Of a stretch of DNA of 64,000 nt, positions 26,755 to 35,911 are shown one piece after another. Source of the stretch: Corynebacterium hindlerae (lineage in GTDB: Bacteria; Actinomycetota; Actinomycetes; Mycobacteriales; Mycobacteriaceae); NCBI RefSeq assembly GCF_014117265.1, contig NZ_CP059833.1, positions 2,077,069 to 2,141,068 on the forward strand. Reading direction: 5' to 3'. Under the pieces are notes generated by a model. That model was given only the letters and a program-made list of their open reading frames with translations. It did not search any database and was not told the DNA's origin. A program made the translations under genes and the position numbers. How positions within the stretch are numbered: position 1 is the stretch's first letter; each line of letters opens with the position of its first letter.

Positions 26755-28743
26755 TCACTTCTCCTTCGTGGAGCGTGCCGCGTAGGCATCGTCAGTTGCG
26801 GCGAAGAAATGTGTGGTGGAACCAGCAACAGCTCGCGGTAGCGGGCGCTGCCCAATACCAAGCTCTGGGTGGCTGGAACGAGGCGCAAACCGGTCGCCGT
26901 CGACAAAGTCGCGTGGGCTTGGCACGGTGCCAGGCACCTGGTACAGGCGGTCCGCACCAGCTTCGATGGACAACACGGCGCCGAGCAGACCACGGGTGTA
27001 CTCGTGGTGTGGGGCCGCAAGCAGCTCACGGGTATTGCCCCGCTCAACCACCTGACCGGCGTACATAACCGTGACCTTGTGCGCGAGCTTCGCGACCAAA
27101 GCCAGGTCATGGCTGACAAAGATCATGGAGAACCCGAGCTTCTCCCGCAGTTCATTGAGCAGATCGACCACCTGGTGCTGGACCGTCACGTCAAGCGCTG
27201 TGGTGGGCTCATCAGCGATCAGCAGGCGGGGATTACGGGTCAGCGCCATGGCAATGAGGACGCGCTGCCGCTGACCACCGGACAGCTCATGCGGGTAGGA
27301 CTTCAGCGTACGGACCGGATCCAAGCCGACCAGCTCCATCAGCTCCTCGGCGGTACGCTTACCGCCACGACGGATCAGCTGCTGCATCTGGGTACGAATT
27401 AGCATGGACGGGTTCAAAGAACTGAGCGCATCCTGGTAAATCATCGCCATGTCATGGCCACGCAACGCATTACGCTGCTCCGGGGTCATATCCAGCAGGT
27501 TCTTGCCTGCGTACAGGATCTCACCAGTGATACGAGCCGTTGGTGGGAGCAGACCCATGATGCACATGGCGATCAACGACTTGCCACAGCCCGACTCGCC
27601 CACCAAACCCATGGTCTCTCCGGGAGAGACTTCAAAGCTGACGTGGTCGACAATATTGACATCGCCGTGTGCCTCCGGGAATGCGATGCACAGGTCCTTC
27701 ACCTGGATCAGTGGTTCTTCGCCACGGGTGTAGACCAGGCGTCGGTTCTCTGCCGTTTCGGCATCATGCAGTTTGGCAAGGGAAACGTCCAGGGCTTCGC
27801 GGGCTTCAGCGTCGGAAAGCGAGCCCAGCGACTTGGCGGTGTTGATGCTTGGGTCGTCATCGTGAACTCGTACGGTTCGCTTAATGCGTGGCGACGCCAT
27901 GGCATCAGTGAGGCCTTCGGAGAGAATATTTAGCGCGAGCACAGTGATCAGAATCATCAGGCCGGGGAAGAACGTAGGCCACCATGCACCAGTAAGTAGC
28001 AATTGCTTGCCGTCGGAAAGGATGTTGCCCCAGGAAGGCAGTGGTGGCTTCACACCAGCGTTAATGAAGGACAGCGATGCCTCAAACACGATTGCGTCTG
28101 CCACCAGCACCGTAGCGAACACTGCAATCGGAGCAATAGTGTTGCGAGCAACGTGCTTCAACAAGATGTGGGGAATGCTGGCGCCCATCACCTTCGTTGC
28201 AGAAACGTAGTCCTCGCCGAACTCCGACAAGACGTTAGCGCGCACCACACGGGACAGCTGCGGCACGTACAGGAAGCCGATAGCAAAGACCAGCACCGGG
28301 AGGGAGTTGCCGAACACGGCCACGAACACGGCGGCCAGTGCGATGCCAGGGAAGGACATGATGATGTCCAAAATACGCATCAGGATCTCAGACACGACCT
28401 TGCCAGCAGTAGCCGCGACGGAACCGAGAACAGCGGCGATAGCGAGCGCCGACAGCGTAGCGCACAGGCCAATGATCAGGGACGAACGGGAACCGTAGAC
28501 GACACGGGAGAAAATATCACGTCCAATAGCATCAGTGCCGAACCAGTGTTGCGCACTCGGCGGCTGCACCGGTATATCCGATTCGAGCGGGCTGTAACCG
28601 GCGATGAGCGGGGCGAAAAGCGCCATCAATGCGACCAAAGTCAGGAACCCGAGGGCAATCTTGGACGCGATAGGCAGCGCAGCAATGCCCTGGAACCGCT
28701 GCCCGGCGCGGGACTCTAATTGGTGGGTAAGTTTTCTACGCAT
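26755..28743 (-). CDS. siaG: Fused ABC permease (DppC-like) and ATPase (DppD-like)
   Basis: A single 662-residue protein joins two normally separate subunits. Residues 1-290 form a DppC-type permease with about six membrane helices and the EAA-like loop (ASIPHILLKHVARNTIAP). A charged linker of about 55 residues (DDDPSINTAKSLG region) leads to an ATPase with Walker A GESGCGKS (Lys388), signature [12 protein letters not shown] and Walker B LLIADEPTTALD. The same fusion is described for SiaG in C. glutamicum, supporting the sialic acid assignment. It overlaps siaF by one base (TAATG). Confidence 0.9.
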   Translation of the reverse strand: MRRKLTHQLESRAGQRFQGIAALPIASKIALGFLTLVALMALFAPLIAGYSPLESDIPVQPPSAQHWFGTDAIGRDIFSRVVYGSRSSLIIGLCATLSALAIAAVLGSVAATAGKVVSEILMRILDIIMSFPGIALAAVFVAVFGNSLPVLVFAIGFLYVPQLSRVVRANVLSEFGEDYVSATKVMGASIPHILLKHVARNTIAPIAVFATVLVADAIVFEASLSFINAGVKPPLPSWGNILSDGKQLLLTGAWWPTFFPGLMILITVLALNILSEGLTDAMASPRIKRTVRVHDDDPSINTAKSLGSLSDAEAREALDVSLAKLHDAETAENRRLVYTRGEEPLIQVKDLCIAFPEAHGDVNIVDHVSFEVSPGETMGLVGESGCGKSLIAMCIMGLLPPTARITGEILYAGKNLLDMTPEQRNALRGHDMAMIYQDALSSLNPSMLIRTQMQQLIRRGGKRTAEELMELVGLDPVRTLKSYPHELSGGQRQRVLIAMALTRNPRLLIADEPTTALDVTVQHQVVDLLNELREKLGFSMIFVSHDLALVAKLAHKVTVMYAGQVVERGNTRELLAAPHHEYTRGLLGAVLSIEAGADRLYQVPGTVPSPRDFVDGDRFAPRSSHPELGIGQRPLPRAVAGSTTHFFAATDDAYAARSTKEK

Positions 28744-29708
28744 TAGATGCTCCTGATGCGTGGGTTAACGAGGACATAGAGCATGTCAACGATGATGTTG
28801 ATGATGATGAAGGCAATGGCCACGGTGAGAGTGACACCCTGCACGAGGTAAACGTCATTGCGGGTAACACCATCAAGAATGAGCTGGCCCATAGCCTGGA
28901 TGTTAAAGATGATTTCGATAATGACTGCGCCACCCATGAGGTAGCCTACGCGCAGGCCGAGGACAGTAATCGGGGTAATGAGTGCGTTGCGCAAGACGTT
29001 GCGGGAGATGACCTCTGCCTTAGGGATACCCGAACCGATGGCGGTGCGAACATAGTCCTTATCAAGCTCCTCTACCATGGCGGTGCGAACCACGCGGGTG
29101 AGGGAACCGGCCACCGGGACCGCGAGTGCGAATGCCGGCAAGAACATGTTGTTGAGGTAGACCGCGGGGTTTTCAGCGAATGGGACCCAGGCCGTGATGA
29201 GGGCAGGGAAGAATCCCAGACCGCCGGGGATGGTGCCGAGCCATTGGATGAGCAAGATAGCAAGCCAGAACGATGGGGTTGCTAGCGAAGCAATAGAGAT
29301 GACGCGGATGATCTGGTCAGGCCATTTGTCGCGGTAAAGAGCGGCAATAACACCAAAGGTGAGGGAGAGTACCGCGGCGATAATGAGACCCAGGAACGTG
29401 AGTTGCAGCGTGATGGGGAAGGCCTTAGCCACAACTTCGGTGACTGATGCGTTGCCGGTGGTGGTGCCAAGATCACCGTGCAGCATACCGGTGAGGAAGT
29501 TCCAGTAGCGTACCAGTAGTGGGTCATTAAGTCCGTGGGTTTCGCGGTATTGTTCGAGGGCTTCCAGCGAAGCTGATTCACCGAGAGCAAGACGGGCAGG
29601 ATCCGCAGGGCTAAAGGACATAATAAAGAAGACCAGGAAAGTCACGCCCAGAACCATGATTGGGAGCGCCACCAGCCTTCTTCCGATAAGGCGGATGAGG
29701 TTTGACAT
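28743..29708 (-). CDS. siaF: ABC transporter permease (DppB-like), sialic acid type
   Basis: The 321-residue protein has an N-terminal membrane helix, a periplasmic loop and a five-helix BPD_transp_1 core, with the coupling loop IPKAEVISRNVLRNAL-type EAA sequence near residue 240. It pairs with the permease half of SiaG. It lies 156 bases after siaE; that spacer carries a long hairpin, so expression of the permease may be lower than that of the binding protein. Start ATG 29708 follows AAGGACAG. Confidence 0.9.
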   Translation of the reverse strand: MSNLIRLIGRRLVALPIMVLGVTFLVFFIMSFSPADPARLALGESASLEALEQYRETHGLNDPLLVRYWNFLTGMLHGDLGTTTGNASVTEVVAKAFPITLQLTFLGLIIAAVLSLTFGVIAALYRDKWPDQIIRVISIASLATPSFWLAILLIQWLGTIPGGLGFFPALITAWVPFAENPAVYLNNMFLPAFALAVPVAGSLTRVVRTAMVEELDKDYVRTAIGSGIPKAEVISRNVLRNALITPITVLGLRVGYLMGGAVIIEIIFNIQAMGQLILDGVTRNDVYLVQGVTLTVAIAFIIINIIVDMLYVLVNPRIRSI

Positions 29709-29789
29709 GTGCTGTCCTTAAGATCTGGTTGAGTTCTCGCCCAGTTTCTTGTTGTAGGGCAGCCCTCAACGTCAAAGTAAGAGTTCCGG

Positions 29790-29843
29790 ATTCCGGCCGG
29801 GAATCATCCCGCTGACATTGCGCGGGCCGTACCCGGCCGGAAT
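29790..29843 (-). promoter_or_regulatory. Long nested hairpin between siaE and siaF
   Basis: ATTCCGGCCGGG (29790-29801) pairs perfectly with CCCGGCCGGAAT (29832-29843), and an inner CCCGC/GCGGG stem lies between. There is no T-run, so it is better explained as an mRNA-stabilising or processing structure that lets the binding protein be made in excess than as a terminator. This is inference from its place in a transporter operon. Confidence 0.7.
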
Positions 29844-29864
29844 GCGAATGCTGGATTCAAAAAG

Positions 29865-31475
29865 CTACTTTGTGGTAGCTACATCCAGGAAGGAAAGTCC
29901 AGTGAGAGAAATCGGCTTGAAATCAATCAGGGTGGACTTGTCCCATGCAGTGGTGCTCTTGCGGTGGAACAGTGGGTACAACGGGATGTATTCCAAAAGC
30001 TTGTCAAAGAGCTCGGCCCACTTTTGCTCTTGGACTGAGGAATCCAGGGCTTTAAGGCCCTCATCCAGCAGCTTCTGGACTTCGTCGTAGCTTTCGCTGC
30101 CCTTCCAGTGCATGCGGCTGTCGGTCCAGGTGTCACCGGCGTACCACCAGCGCATCAGCAGGTCCGGGTCGGAACCGAAGACGGATGGATCACCAGGGGC
30201 GATGACGACATCGTAGGCTTCTGGTTTGCCGTCGATGGTGTTATATACATCGGAGGACTTCTTTTCGGTGAATTCCACCTTCAGGCCGACGCCAGTTAGG
30301 GACTGCTCGATGAGCGGGGTGCACTTCTTTACCCAGTCGTGGTCAGTGCACAGCAGGCGCATCTCCTTCAGGCCAGTTTCGGCGAAGAGCTCACGGGCCT
30401 TTTCTGGCTTGTAGGTGTAGACGGTCTTGGCTTGCTTGTAGCTTGGGTGCTCCTTGTGGAGGAAGCTGGTAGCTGCAGTAGCTTGGCCGAGCATGCCGGT
30501 TTCAATGATCTTGTCCATGTCGAGGGCGTACATGAACGCCTGGCGGTTCTTGAGGTCATTGAACTTGCTGCCTGGGTCGCAGTTGAACATGGCAAACAGC
30601 AGTCCGAAGCCTTGGACAGATTCCACGGTGGATACTGCCTTGAGTTGCTCGACGGAAAGGTATGGCACCGAATCGATAGCCTGAACAGTCTTGGACTGGA
30701 TGGCGTTGGTGCGGGTGGAGGCATCAGGGATGATCTGCCACGTCATCTTCTTGGCCAATGCTGGGCGTGGGCCGTTGTAGGCTTCGAAGCGTTCGAACTG
30801 GATGGTCTTAGAAGTGCCGCCGTTGTCGGTCATCTTGTATGGGCCCGAACCAACTGGGTTGGCTGCGAAAGCGTCGGCATCTGCTTCGACGGCCTTCTTT
30901 GGCACGATCTTGACTACTGCCAGGCGGTCAGCGAAGACGCCGGTTTCGTGGGAGAGGGTGAATTCGACGGTCTTGTCGTCCTTAGCAGTGACCTTCTCAA
31001 TGAACGGGATGAAGGAAGCGTAGAGGGACTTGTTTGCTTTGTCGAGGACTCGTTCGAAGGAGAACACCACGTCGTCCGCGGTGACGGGGCTGCCGTCGTG
31101 GAACTGTGCACCATCGCGGAGGGCGACTTCGGCTGTGGTTCCGGTGGCTTTAGGCATTTCCTTTGCCAGTGCGGTGGTGACCTTGCCGGTGGCAGGGTCC
31201 ATTTCCGTGAGGCCTTCAAGGGTGTGCCAGTTTGCTGCAACTGTGAGGGCTGCGGTGGTGTTCATTGGGTCGTAGCCGTTGGTTCCCAATTCGTAGGAGA
31301 TGGCTGCGGTGAGGGTGCCATCTGGGTTCTTGGAATTAGGATCCGCTGCTGGGGCATCGCTGCCACCGTTTTGAGCTGGGGTGGCACAGGCGGCCAGGGT
31401 TGCGGAGAAGCCGGCGGCTGCGCCGATCACTCCGGAGATTTTCATGAAGTCGCGGCGGGAGTATGCGCGGGTCAT
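29865..31475 (-). CDS. siaE: Tat-exported lipoprotein, ABC solute-binding protein (family 5)
   Basis: The 536-residue protein is the substrate-binding component of the Dpp-type importer. The N-terminus MTRAYSRRDFMKISG holds a twin-arginine motif (Arg7-Arg8, F10, K12), and LAAC at 27-30 is a lipobox with Cys30 as lipidation site, so it is a Tat-translocated lipoprotein. The body is SBP_bac_5 (EVALRDGAQFHDGSPVTADD, VGSGPYK). Start ATG 31475 follows GAAAGGAAG. It is first in the leftward operon and divergent from nanR. Sialic acid as ligand is inferred from the locus; the family usually binds peptides. Confidence 0.9.
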   Translation of the reverse strand: MTRAYSRRDFMKISGVIGAAAGFSATLAACATPAQNGGSDAPAADPNSKNPDGTLTAAISYELGTNGYDPMNTTAALTVAANWHTLEGLTEMDPATGKVTTALAKEMPKATGTTAEVALRDGAQFHDGSPVTADDVVFSFERVLDKANKSLYASFIPFIEKVTAKDDKTVEFTLSHETGVFADRLAVVKIVPKKAVEADADAFAANPVGSGPYKMTDNGGTSKTIQFERFEAYNGPRPALAKKMTWQIIPDASTRTNAIQSKTVQAIDSVPYLSVEQLKAVSTVESVQGFGLLFAMFNCDPGSKFNDLKNRQAFMYALDMDKIIETGMLGQATAATSFLHKEHPSYKQAKTVYTYKPEKARELFAETGLKEMRLLCTDHDWVKKCTPLIEQSLTGVGLKVEFTEKKSSDVYNTIDGKPEAYDVVIAPGDPSVFGSDPDLLMRWWYAGDTWTDSRMHWKGSESYDEVQKLLDEGLKALDSSVQEQKWAELFDKLLEYIPLYPLFHRKSTTAWDKSTLIDFKPISLTGLSFLDVATTK

Positions 31476-31574
31476 GGTTCTTCCTTTCGGGGGTTGTCCC
31501 GTATTGGGTGAGAAGGGAGATATCTGAATCTGTACTGCCAAGAAGGCTTTCTTTTTTGATATCTACATCATATG

Positions 31575-31586
31575 TCAGACGTCTGA
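31575..31586. promoter_or_regulatory. Candidate NanR operator between siaE and nanR
   Basis: TCAGACGTCTGA is a perfect 12-bp palindrome in the 234-bp divergent spacer, about 100 bases before siaE and 124 bases before nanR. A FadR-type GntR repressor encoded next to it would be the natural binder. I saw no second copy in the cluster. The assignment is positional inference. Confidence 0.5.
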
Positions 31587-31709
31587 TGTTGTGAAGGTTT
31601 TCTGTTAAAATAAAACATGAAAACAAACACAGAGTGTGCCTTTAGGCGGTCATTGGAATTCGGGCGTGTGTGCCGGACCGGTGATCGGCCCTTAGTTAAA
31701 GGAAAATCG

Positions 31710-32417
31710 ATGTCAAAGGTGCTTGGAAAACACAAGCTCAATCCGACAGCTTCTGCGATTGAGGATTACATTCGCGATCATGCTCTAAAGCCTGGTGATG
31801 TGCTTCCTTCCGAAGCGGCCCTGTGTGAGATGTTGGAAGTCTCACGCAGCTCGATCCGCGAGGCGATGCGTACCTTGTCGTCGCTTGATGTGGTGGAAAT
31901 TCGACACGGCCACGGCACGTATGTCGGCCAGATGTCGCTTGCGCCCTTGGTGAACGGTTTGACGCTTCGCCTGACGATTGACCAAAAAAGCGCATTGCTC
32001 AACCTCAAGCAAGTGGTCGACACGCGAATCGCCTTTGACCAGTTCAATGCGCGGAAACTCATTGAAGCGTACCGTCATCATTCCACGGATCGGTTGCGTG
32101 AAATCGTCGCGGAAATGCAGCAGTGTTTCGAAAACGGCGAGTCTATCGCCGTGGCCGACGGAAAGTTCCATGAAGAGCTAAATGCGAAGCTGTCCAACCA
32201 GCTGATCCAGGAGCTCTACATGGCGCTGTGGCAGGTGCATACGGAAGCGATCCCGCAGTTCCATCTGGATCGGGGGAAGGACTTGCGGGAAACCGTCGAT
32301 GCGCACCTGAGCATGGTTGAAGCGATTGAGGCTGGCGATGAGGCGCGGTTGCTGCAAACTATCGATGATCACTACGGACCGCTGAAGCGGATGATTGATG
32401 AGAAAATCAATGACTAA
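31710..32417 (+). CDS. nanR: GntR-family regulator of sialic acid genes (NanR type)
   Basis: The 235-residue protein has a GntR winged helix (about 10-75, with SEAALCEMLEVSRSSIREAMRTL and a HGHGTYVG wing) and a FadR/FCD-type C-terminal ligand domain with putative metal-binding Asp/His residues (DGKFHEEL). It begins at ATG 31710 with AAAGGA nine bases upstream. It is the first gene of the rightward nan-nag operon and divergent from siaE. In C. glutamicum NanR represses nan, nag and sia genes until N-acetylmannosamine-6-phosphate accumulates; the same logic is likely here. nanK overlaps its end. Confidence 0.9.
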   Translation: MSKVLGKHKLNPTASAIEDYIRDHALKPGDVLPSEAALCEMLEVSRSSIREAMRTLSSLDVVEIRHGHGTYVGQMSLAPLVNGLTLRLTIDQKSALLNLKQVVDTRIAFDQFNARKLIEAYRHHSTDRLREIVAEMQQCFENGESIAVADGKFHEELNAKLSNQLIQELYMALWQVHTEAIPQFHLDRGKDLRETVDAHLSMVEAIEAGDEARLLQTIDDHYGPLKRMIDEKIND

Positions 32418-33312
32418 CTTTGCCTGCATAGATATAGGTGGCACGAAGATTGCTTATGGGCTTGTCGACGCCGCAACGCCCACCACGGTCACCGCAGTAG
32501 GGCGCACACCGACCCCAAAGTGCGACGTCATGGAGACGGTGGTGACGGTTGTTCAGGAATTACAGCGGCAGGCTCAGCTCCGTGGCGTGTCGATAGATGC
32601 GATCGGAGTGGGAGCCCCTGGGGTGATTGATCCGGTCGCCGGGACAGTGGTTTCTTCTGGCCCCACGATGTCGGGCTGGGCTGGAACTGACATCGCCGCA
32701 GCGCTCACTGCCCATTTCCCTGTTCCTGTTGGCATACATAACGACGTTCGCATCATGGGCCTCGGGGAAGCTGTCTATGGCGCTGGACAAGGTTTTTCCA
32801 ACATTCTCTTTGTCAGCTTGGGAACAGGGGTGGGAGGAGCGCTCGTGCGAGGGGGCCGACTCCTTGACTCACCTCACCACACGGCGGGTGAACTCCGCGG
32901 CATCATTGGACGGGGGCCTGATGACAAAGCCTGCTCGGTGGAAGATTTCGCGTCTGGTCCCGGTTTGGCGCGCTCCTACAACACCCAAACTGGTTTGGTT
33001 CTCGCGCTTCCTGAAATCATGCAGCGCTATCAAGCAGGGGAAGATACTGCACGAGCTGTCATTGACCACAACATGTTCGCGTTAGGTGAAGCACTGGCTG
33101 GTTTTGCCTCCGCCGTCGATGTTGATGCCCTCATTATCGGTGGTGGGGTAGGCACTATTGGTGCTCCGATCCTCACCCCGCTAACAGAAGGTTTCCGGCG
33201 GCATGCGTTGCACCCCGTCGACACGATTCCCATCCTCCCGGCTCAACTTGGCACCAATGCACCATTGGTCGGGGCCGGATACCTGGCTCACTTGGCTTAT
33301 AAAGGAGAATAA
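32410..33312 (+). CDS. nanK: N-acetylmannosamine kinase, ROK family
   Basis: NanK phosphorylates ManNAc at O6. The roughly 300-residue protein has the ROK phosphate loop IDIGGTKIAYGLVD at the N-terminus, a VGAPGVID segment and SLGTGVGGALV. The usual ROK zinc motif CxCGxxGCxE is eroded: the corresponding stretch reads GRGPDDKACSVEDFASG with only one Cys left, so the structural zinc is probably absent. I prefer ATG 32410 (MTNFACIDIGG); ATG 32398 and TTG 32395 are alternatives. It overlaps nanR by eight bases; nanE follows after three. Confidence 0.9.
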   Translation: MTNFACIDIGGTKIAYGLVDAATPTTVTAVGRTPTPKCDVMETVVTVVQELQRQAQLRGVSIDAIGVGAPGVIDPVAGTVVSSGPTMSGWAGTDIAAALTAHFPVPVGIHNDVRIMGLGEAVYGAGQGFSNILFVSLGTGVGGALVRGGRLLDSPHHTAGELRGIIGRGPDDKACSVEDFASGPGLARSYNTQTGLVLALPEIMQRYQAGEDTARAVIDHNMFALGEALAGFASAVDVDALIIGGGVGTIGAPILTPLTEGFRRHALHPVDTIPILPAQLGTNAPLVGAGYLAHLAYKGE

Positions 33313-33315
33313 CTA

Positions 33316-34008
33316 ATGGAAAGTAAAGCTTTTTTGGAAGCTATTCGTGGCAGCCTCATTGTCTCCGTCCAAGCTCCGGACGGGCACCCGCTGCGCGACA
33401 CCCGAACAATGTCATTCTTGGCTAAAGCCGCCGAAGCCGGCGGAAGCACTGCGATCCGCTGCGGCGGTTACGGCGGGCTCGCAGATATCCGTGCGATTGT
33501 CGACGCTGTCGATCTTCCCGTCATCGGACTCACGAAAGAAGGCAACGTCGGGGTGTACATCACTCCCACGGTTGCGTCAGCAGTGGCCGTTGCCGAAGCA
33601 GGGGCAACCGTAGTCGCAATAGACGCCACCCTCCGGCCTCGCCAGGACGGTTCCACTTTCGCCGACCAGGTCGCTGCGGTACACGAGGCTGGGGCATTAG
33701 CGATGGCTGACATCGCTACCCCAGAGGAAGCCGTCGCGGCACATGAGGCCGGCGCTGATCTGATTTCCACCACCTTGGCCGGTTACACTGAGCATCGGGA
33801 GAAAACCACTGGTCCAGACCTTGACCTGATCAAGGAAATCCGAGCACGACTCGGAAATGATGTCTTCCTGATCGGTGAGGGCCGGTTCCACACCCCAGAA
33901 CACGTTCACCAGGGGCGCGCTGTGGGGGCGGATGCCTTGATCGTCGGAACCGCAATCACCGACACCGCATGGATCACCCAGCAATTCGCGGAGGCCGCAC
34001 ATGACTGA
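33316..34008 (+). CDS. nanE: N-acetylmannosamine-6-phosphate 2-epimerase
   Basis: NanE converts ManNAc-6-P to GlcNAc-6-P, linking sialic acid breakdown to the nag enzymes. The 230-residue TIM-barrel protein has GLTKEGNVGVYITPT with the catalytic Lys near residue 71, VVAIDATLRPRQDG, ADIATPEE and LIGEGRFHTPE, all NanE signatures. GGAG precedes its ATG at a short distance. nagA overlaps its end by eight bases. Confidence 0.95.
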   Translation: MESKAFLEAIRGSLIVSVQAPDGHPLRDTRTMSFLAKAAEAGGSTAIRCGGYGGLADIRAIVDAVDLPVIGLTKEGNVGVYITPTVASAVAVAEAGATVVAIDATLRPRQDGSTFADQVAAVHEAGALAMADIATPEEAVAAHEAGADLISTTLAGYTEHREKTTGPDLDLIKEIRARLGNDVFLIGEGRFHTPEHVHQGRAVGADALIVGTAITDTAWITQQFAEAAHD

Positions 34009-35137
34009 GTCGTTCATCGCGGACGTGGTGCTCCCCGGAAACCGCCTGGGGGTGCACGACATTACGGTTGCCGATGGGGTGATCGTGGGGCTGGACCCCG
34101 TCGATAAGCCCGCGCAACAGGTCGTATTCCCCGGCCTCGCGGACCTGCATAACCACGGCGCAGTGGGGGAGTCCTTCCCCAACTCCGACCTCGCGGGCTG
34201 CCTCACCGCCGCGCAGTACCACCGCGCGCATGGCTCCACCACGCTGCTTGCTTCGACAGTGTCTCTACCTGCCGAACGGCTCCTGCCACAGCTCAGCGTG
34301 CTTGCCGACGTCGCCGAACAAGGAGCCATCGACGGTATCCATGCGGAAGGCCCCTTCATCAACACCTGTAGGTGTGGCGCCCAAGACCCTGTCGCGATCA
34401 TCCCCGGTGACCCGGACCTGCTGCAGCAAATGATCACGCAGGCTCGAGGCCACCTGCGCTCGATCACGTTTGCTCCAGAAACGGCACATGCACACGAACT
34501 CATTGACATCTGCGCAGAGCACAATGTCATTGTGTCCTTTGGCCACACTGACGCGTCCGCCGAAGCTACCGCCTCAGCCATCGGCTACGCGGTCAGCCGA
34601 GGCGCGACCATCACCGCAACACACCTGTTCAACGCCATGCCTCCACTGCACCACCGAAAGCCCGGAGCGGTAGCAGCCCTCTTGGAAGCAGCAGGAGCAG
34701 GGGACGTGACCGTCGAGCTGATCGCCGATGGGGTGCATCTCAACGACAAAACAGTAGATATGGTGCTCGGTCTGGTCGGGCCAGCGCACGTCACCTTCGT
34801 CTCTGATGCGATGGCTGCCGCAGGAAAAGCAGATGGCCAGTACATGTTAGGAGCCCTCGACGTCACCGTTGCAGATGGCATTGCTCGGCTCACCACCTCC
34901 GATGGGACCGAGGGAGCAATTGCCGGTGGCACCACACGAGTGTTTGACCAATTGCGACGTGCAGTGCGTGCCGGTCACTCATTACCCGACGTCCTGACCG
35001 CATGTACCAGCGGCCATCACCTGTTGGGCAAATCACACCGAGCCACGATCGAGGCGGGCACTCCCGCGAACTTTATTGTGTGCGATAACGACTTAACCAT
35101 CAACCGAGTATTTCGGGAAGCGGAAGAAGTAGGTTAA
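34001..35137 (+). CDS. nagA: N-acetylglucosamine-6-phosphate deacetylase
   Basis: NagA removes acetate from GlcNAc-6-P. The 378-residue amidohydrolase has FPGLADLHNHG (metal region near residue 50), IHAEGPFI with metal Glu, FGHTDA and THLFNAMPPLHHR with metal His residues, and the catalytic Asp in VSDAMAAAG. Start ATG 34001 lies within the end of nanE, behind GCGGAGG. nagB follows after three bases. The set nanA-nanK-nanE-nagA-nagB is a full route from sialic acid to fructose-6-phosphate. Confidence 0.95.
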   Translation: MTESFIADVVLPGNRLGVHDITVADGVIVGLDPVDKPAQQVVFPGLADLHNHGAVGESFPNSDLAGCLTAAQYHRAHGSTTLLASTVSLPAERLLPQLSVLADVAEQGAIDGIHAEGPFINTCRCGAQDPVAIIPGDPDLLQQMITQARGHLRSITFAPETAHAHELIDICAEHNVIVSFGHTDASAEATASAIGYAVSRGATITATHLFNAMPPLHHRKPGAVAALLEAAGAGDVTVELIADGVHLNDKTVDMVLGLVGPAHVTFVSDAMAAAGKADGQYMLGALDVTVADGIARLTTSDGTEGAIAGGTTRVFDQLRRAVRAGHSLPDVLTACTSGHHLLGKSHRATIEAGTPANFIVCDNDLTINRVFREAEEVG

Positions 35138-35140
35138 CCC

Positions 35141-35911
35141 ATGGAAATCGTCATCACGGAACGTCCAGAAATCGTTGCCGCGGACATCATCGAAAAATAC
35201 GCGCGGGAAGGAAAGACTTTAGGTCTGGCCACCGGCTCAACACCGCTCAAGACCTACCAGGAGCTGATTCGTCGCCACAAGGAGGAAGGCCTCAGTTTCG
35301 CCCAATGCCAGGCTTTTCTCCTTGACGAATACCTCGGCCTGCCCCGGGAGCATGAGCAAAGCTACTATCGCACCATCCGGCGGGAATTTACCGACTCGAT
35401 CGACATTGAGGACAGTGCCGTCCACAGCCCGGACGGGACTGCAGCAGATCCAGTCGCTGCAGGCAACCGCTACGACGAAGCAATCAAAGCGGCCGGTGGA
35501 ATTGATATGCAGCTGCTAGGCATTGGAACGGACGGGCACATCGGTTTCAACGAGCCCGGATCCTCGCTAGCTTCCCGAACCCGAGTTAAGACCCTGCACC
35601 CCCAAACAATCAGGGATAACGCCCGCTTTTTCAACAACGACGAATCCCAGGTGCCCCACCACGTTCTCACCCAGGGCCTCGGGACCATCCTCGAAGCAGG
35701 GCACCTGCTGCTCATCGCAACAGGCGCCGGAAAATCGGAGGCGGTTGCCGCCCTAGCTGAAGGACCAGTGGCGGCGGTCTGCCCGGCCTCAGTGCTGCAG
35801 CTGCACCCCCACGCCACAGTTGTGCTCGACCCCGACGCAGCAGCTGGTCTCAAACACAGTGAGTACTATCGCTTCGCCGTGGACAACAAGCTAGCCGGGC
35901 AAGGGTATTAA
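35141..35911 (+). CDS. nagB: Glucosamine-6-phosphate deaminase
   Basis: NagB converts GlcN-6-P to fructose-6-P and ammonia. The 256-residue protein has [12 protein letters not shown] (phosphate loop), LLDEYLGL (catalytic Asp), [17 protein letters not shown] and [12 protein letters not shown], all typical. Last gene of the nan-nag operon; its stop codon overlaps the stop of the convergent DUF3817 gene, so no spacer or terminator remains between them. Confidence 0.96.
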   Translation: MEIVITERPEIVAADIIEKYAREGKTLGLATGSTPLKTYQELIRRHKEEGLSFAQCQAFLLDEYLGLPREHEQSYYRTIRREFTDSIDIEDSAVHSPDGTAADPVAAGNRYDEAIKAAGGIDMQLLGIGTDGHIGFNEPGSSLASRTRVKTLHPQTIRDNARFFNNDESQVPHHVLTQGLGTILEAGHLLLIATGAGKSEAVAALAEGPVAAVCPASVLQLHPHATVVLDPDAAAGLKHSEYYRFAVDNKLAGQGY

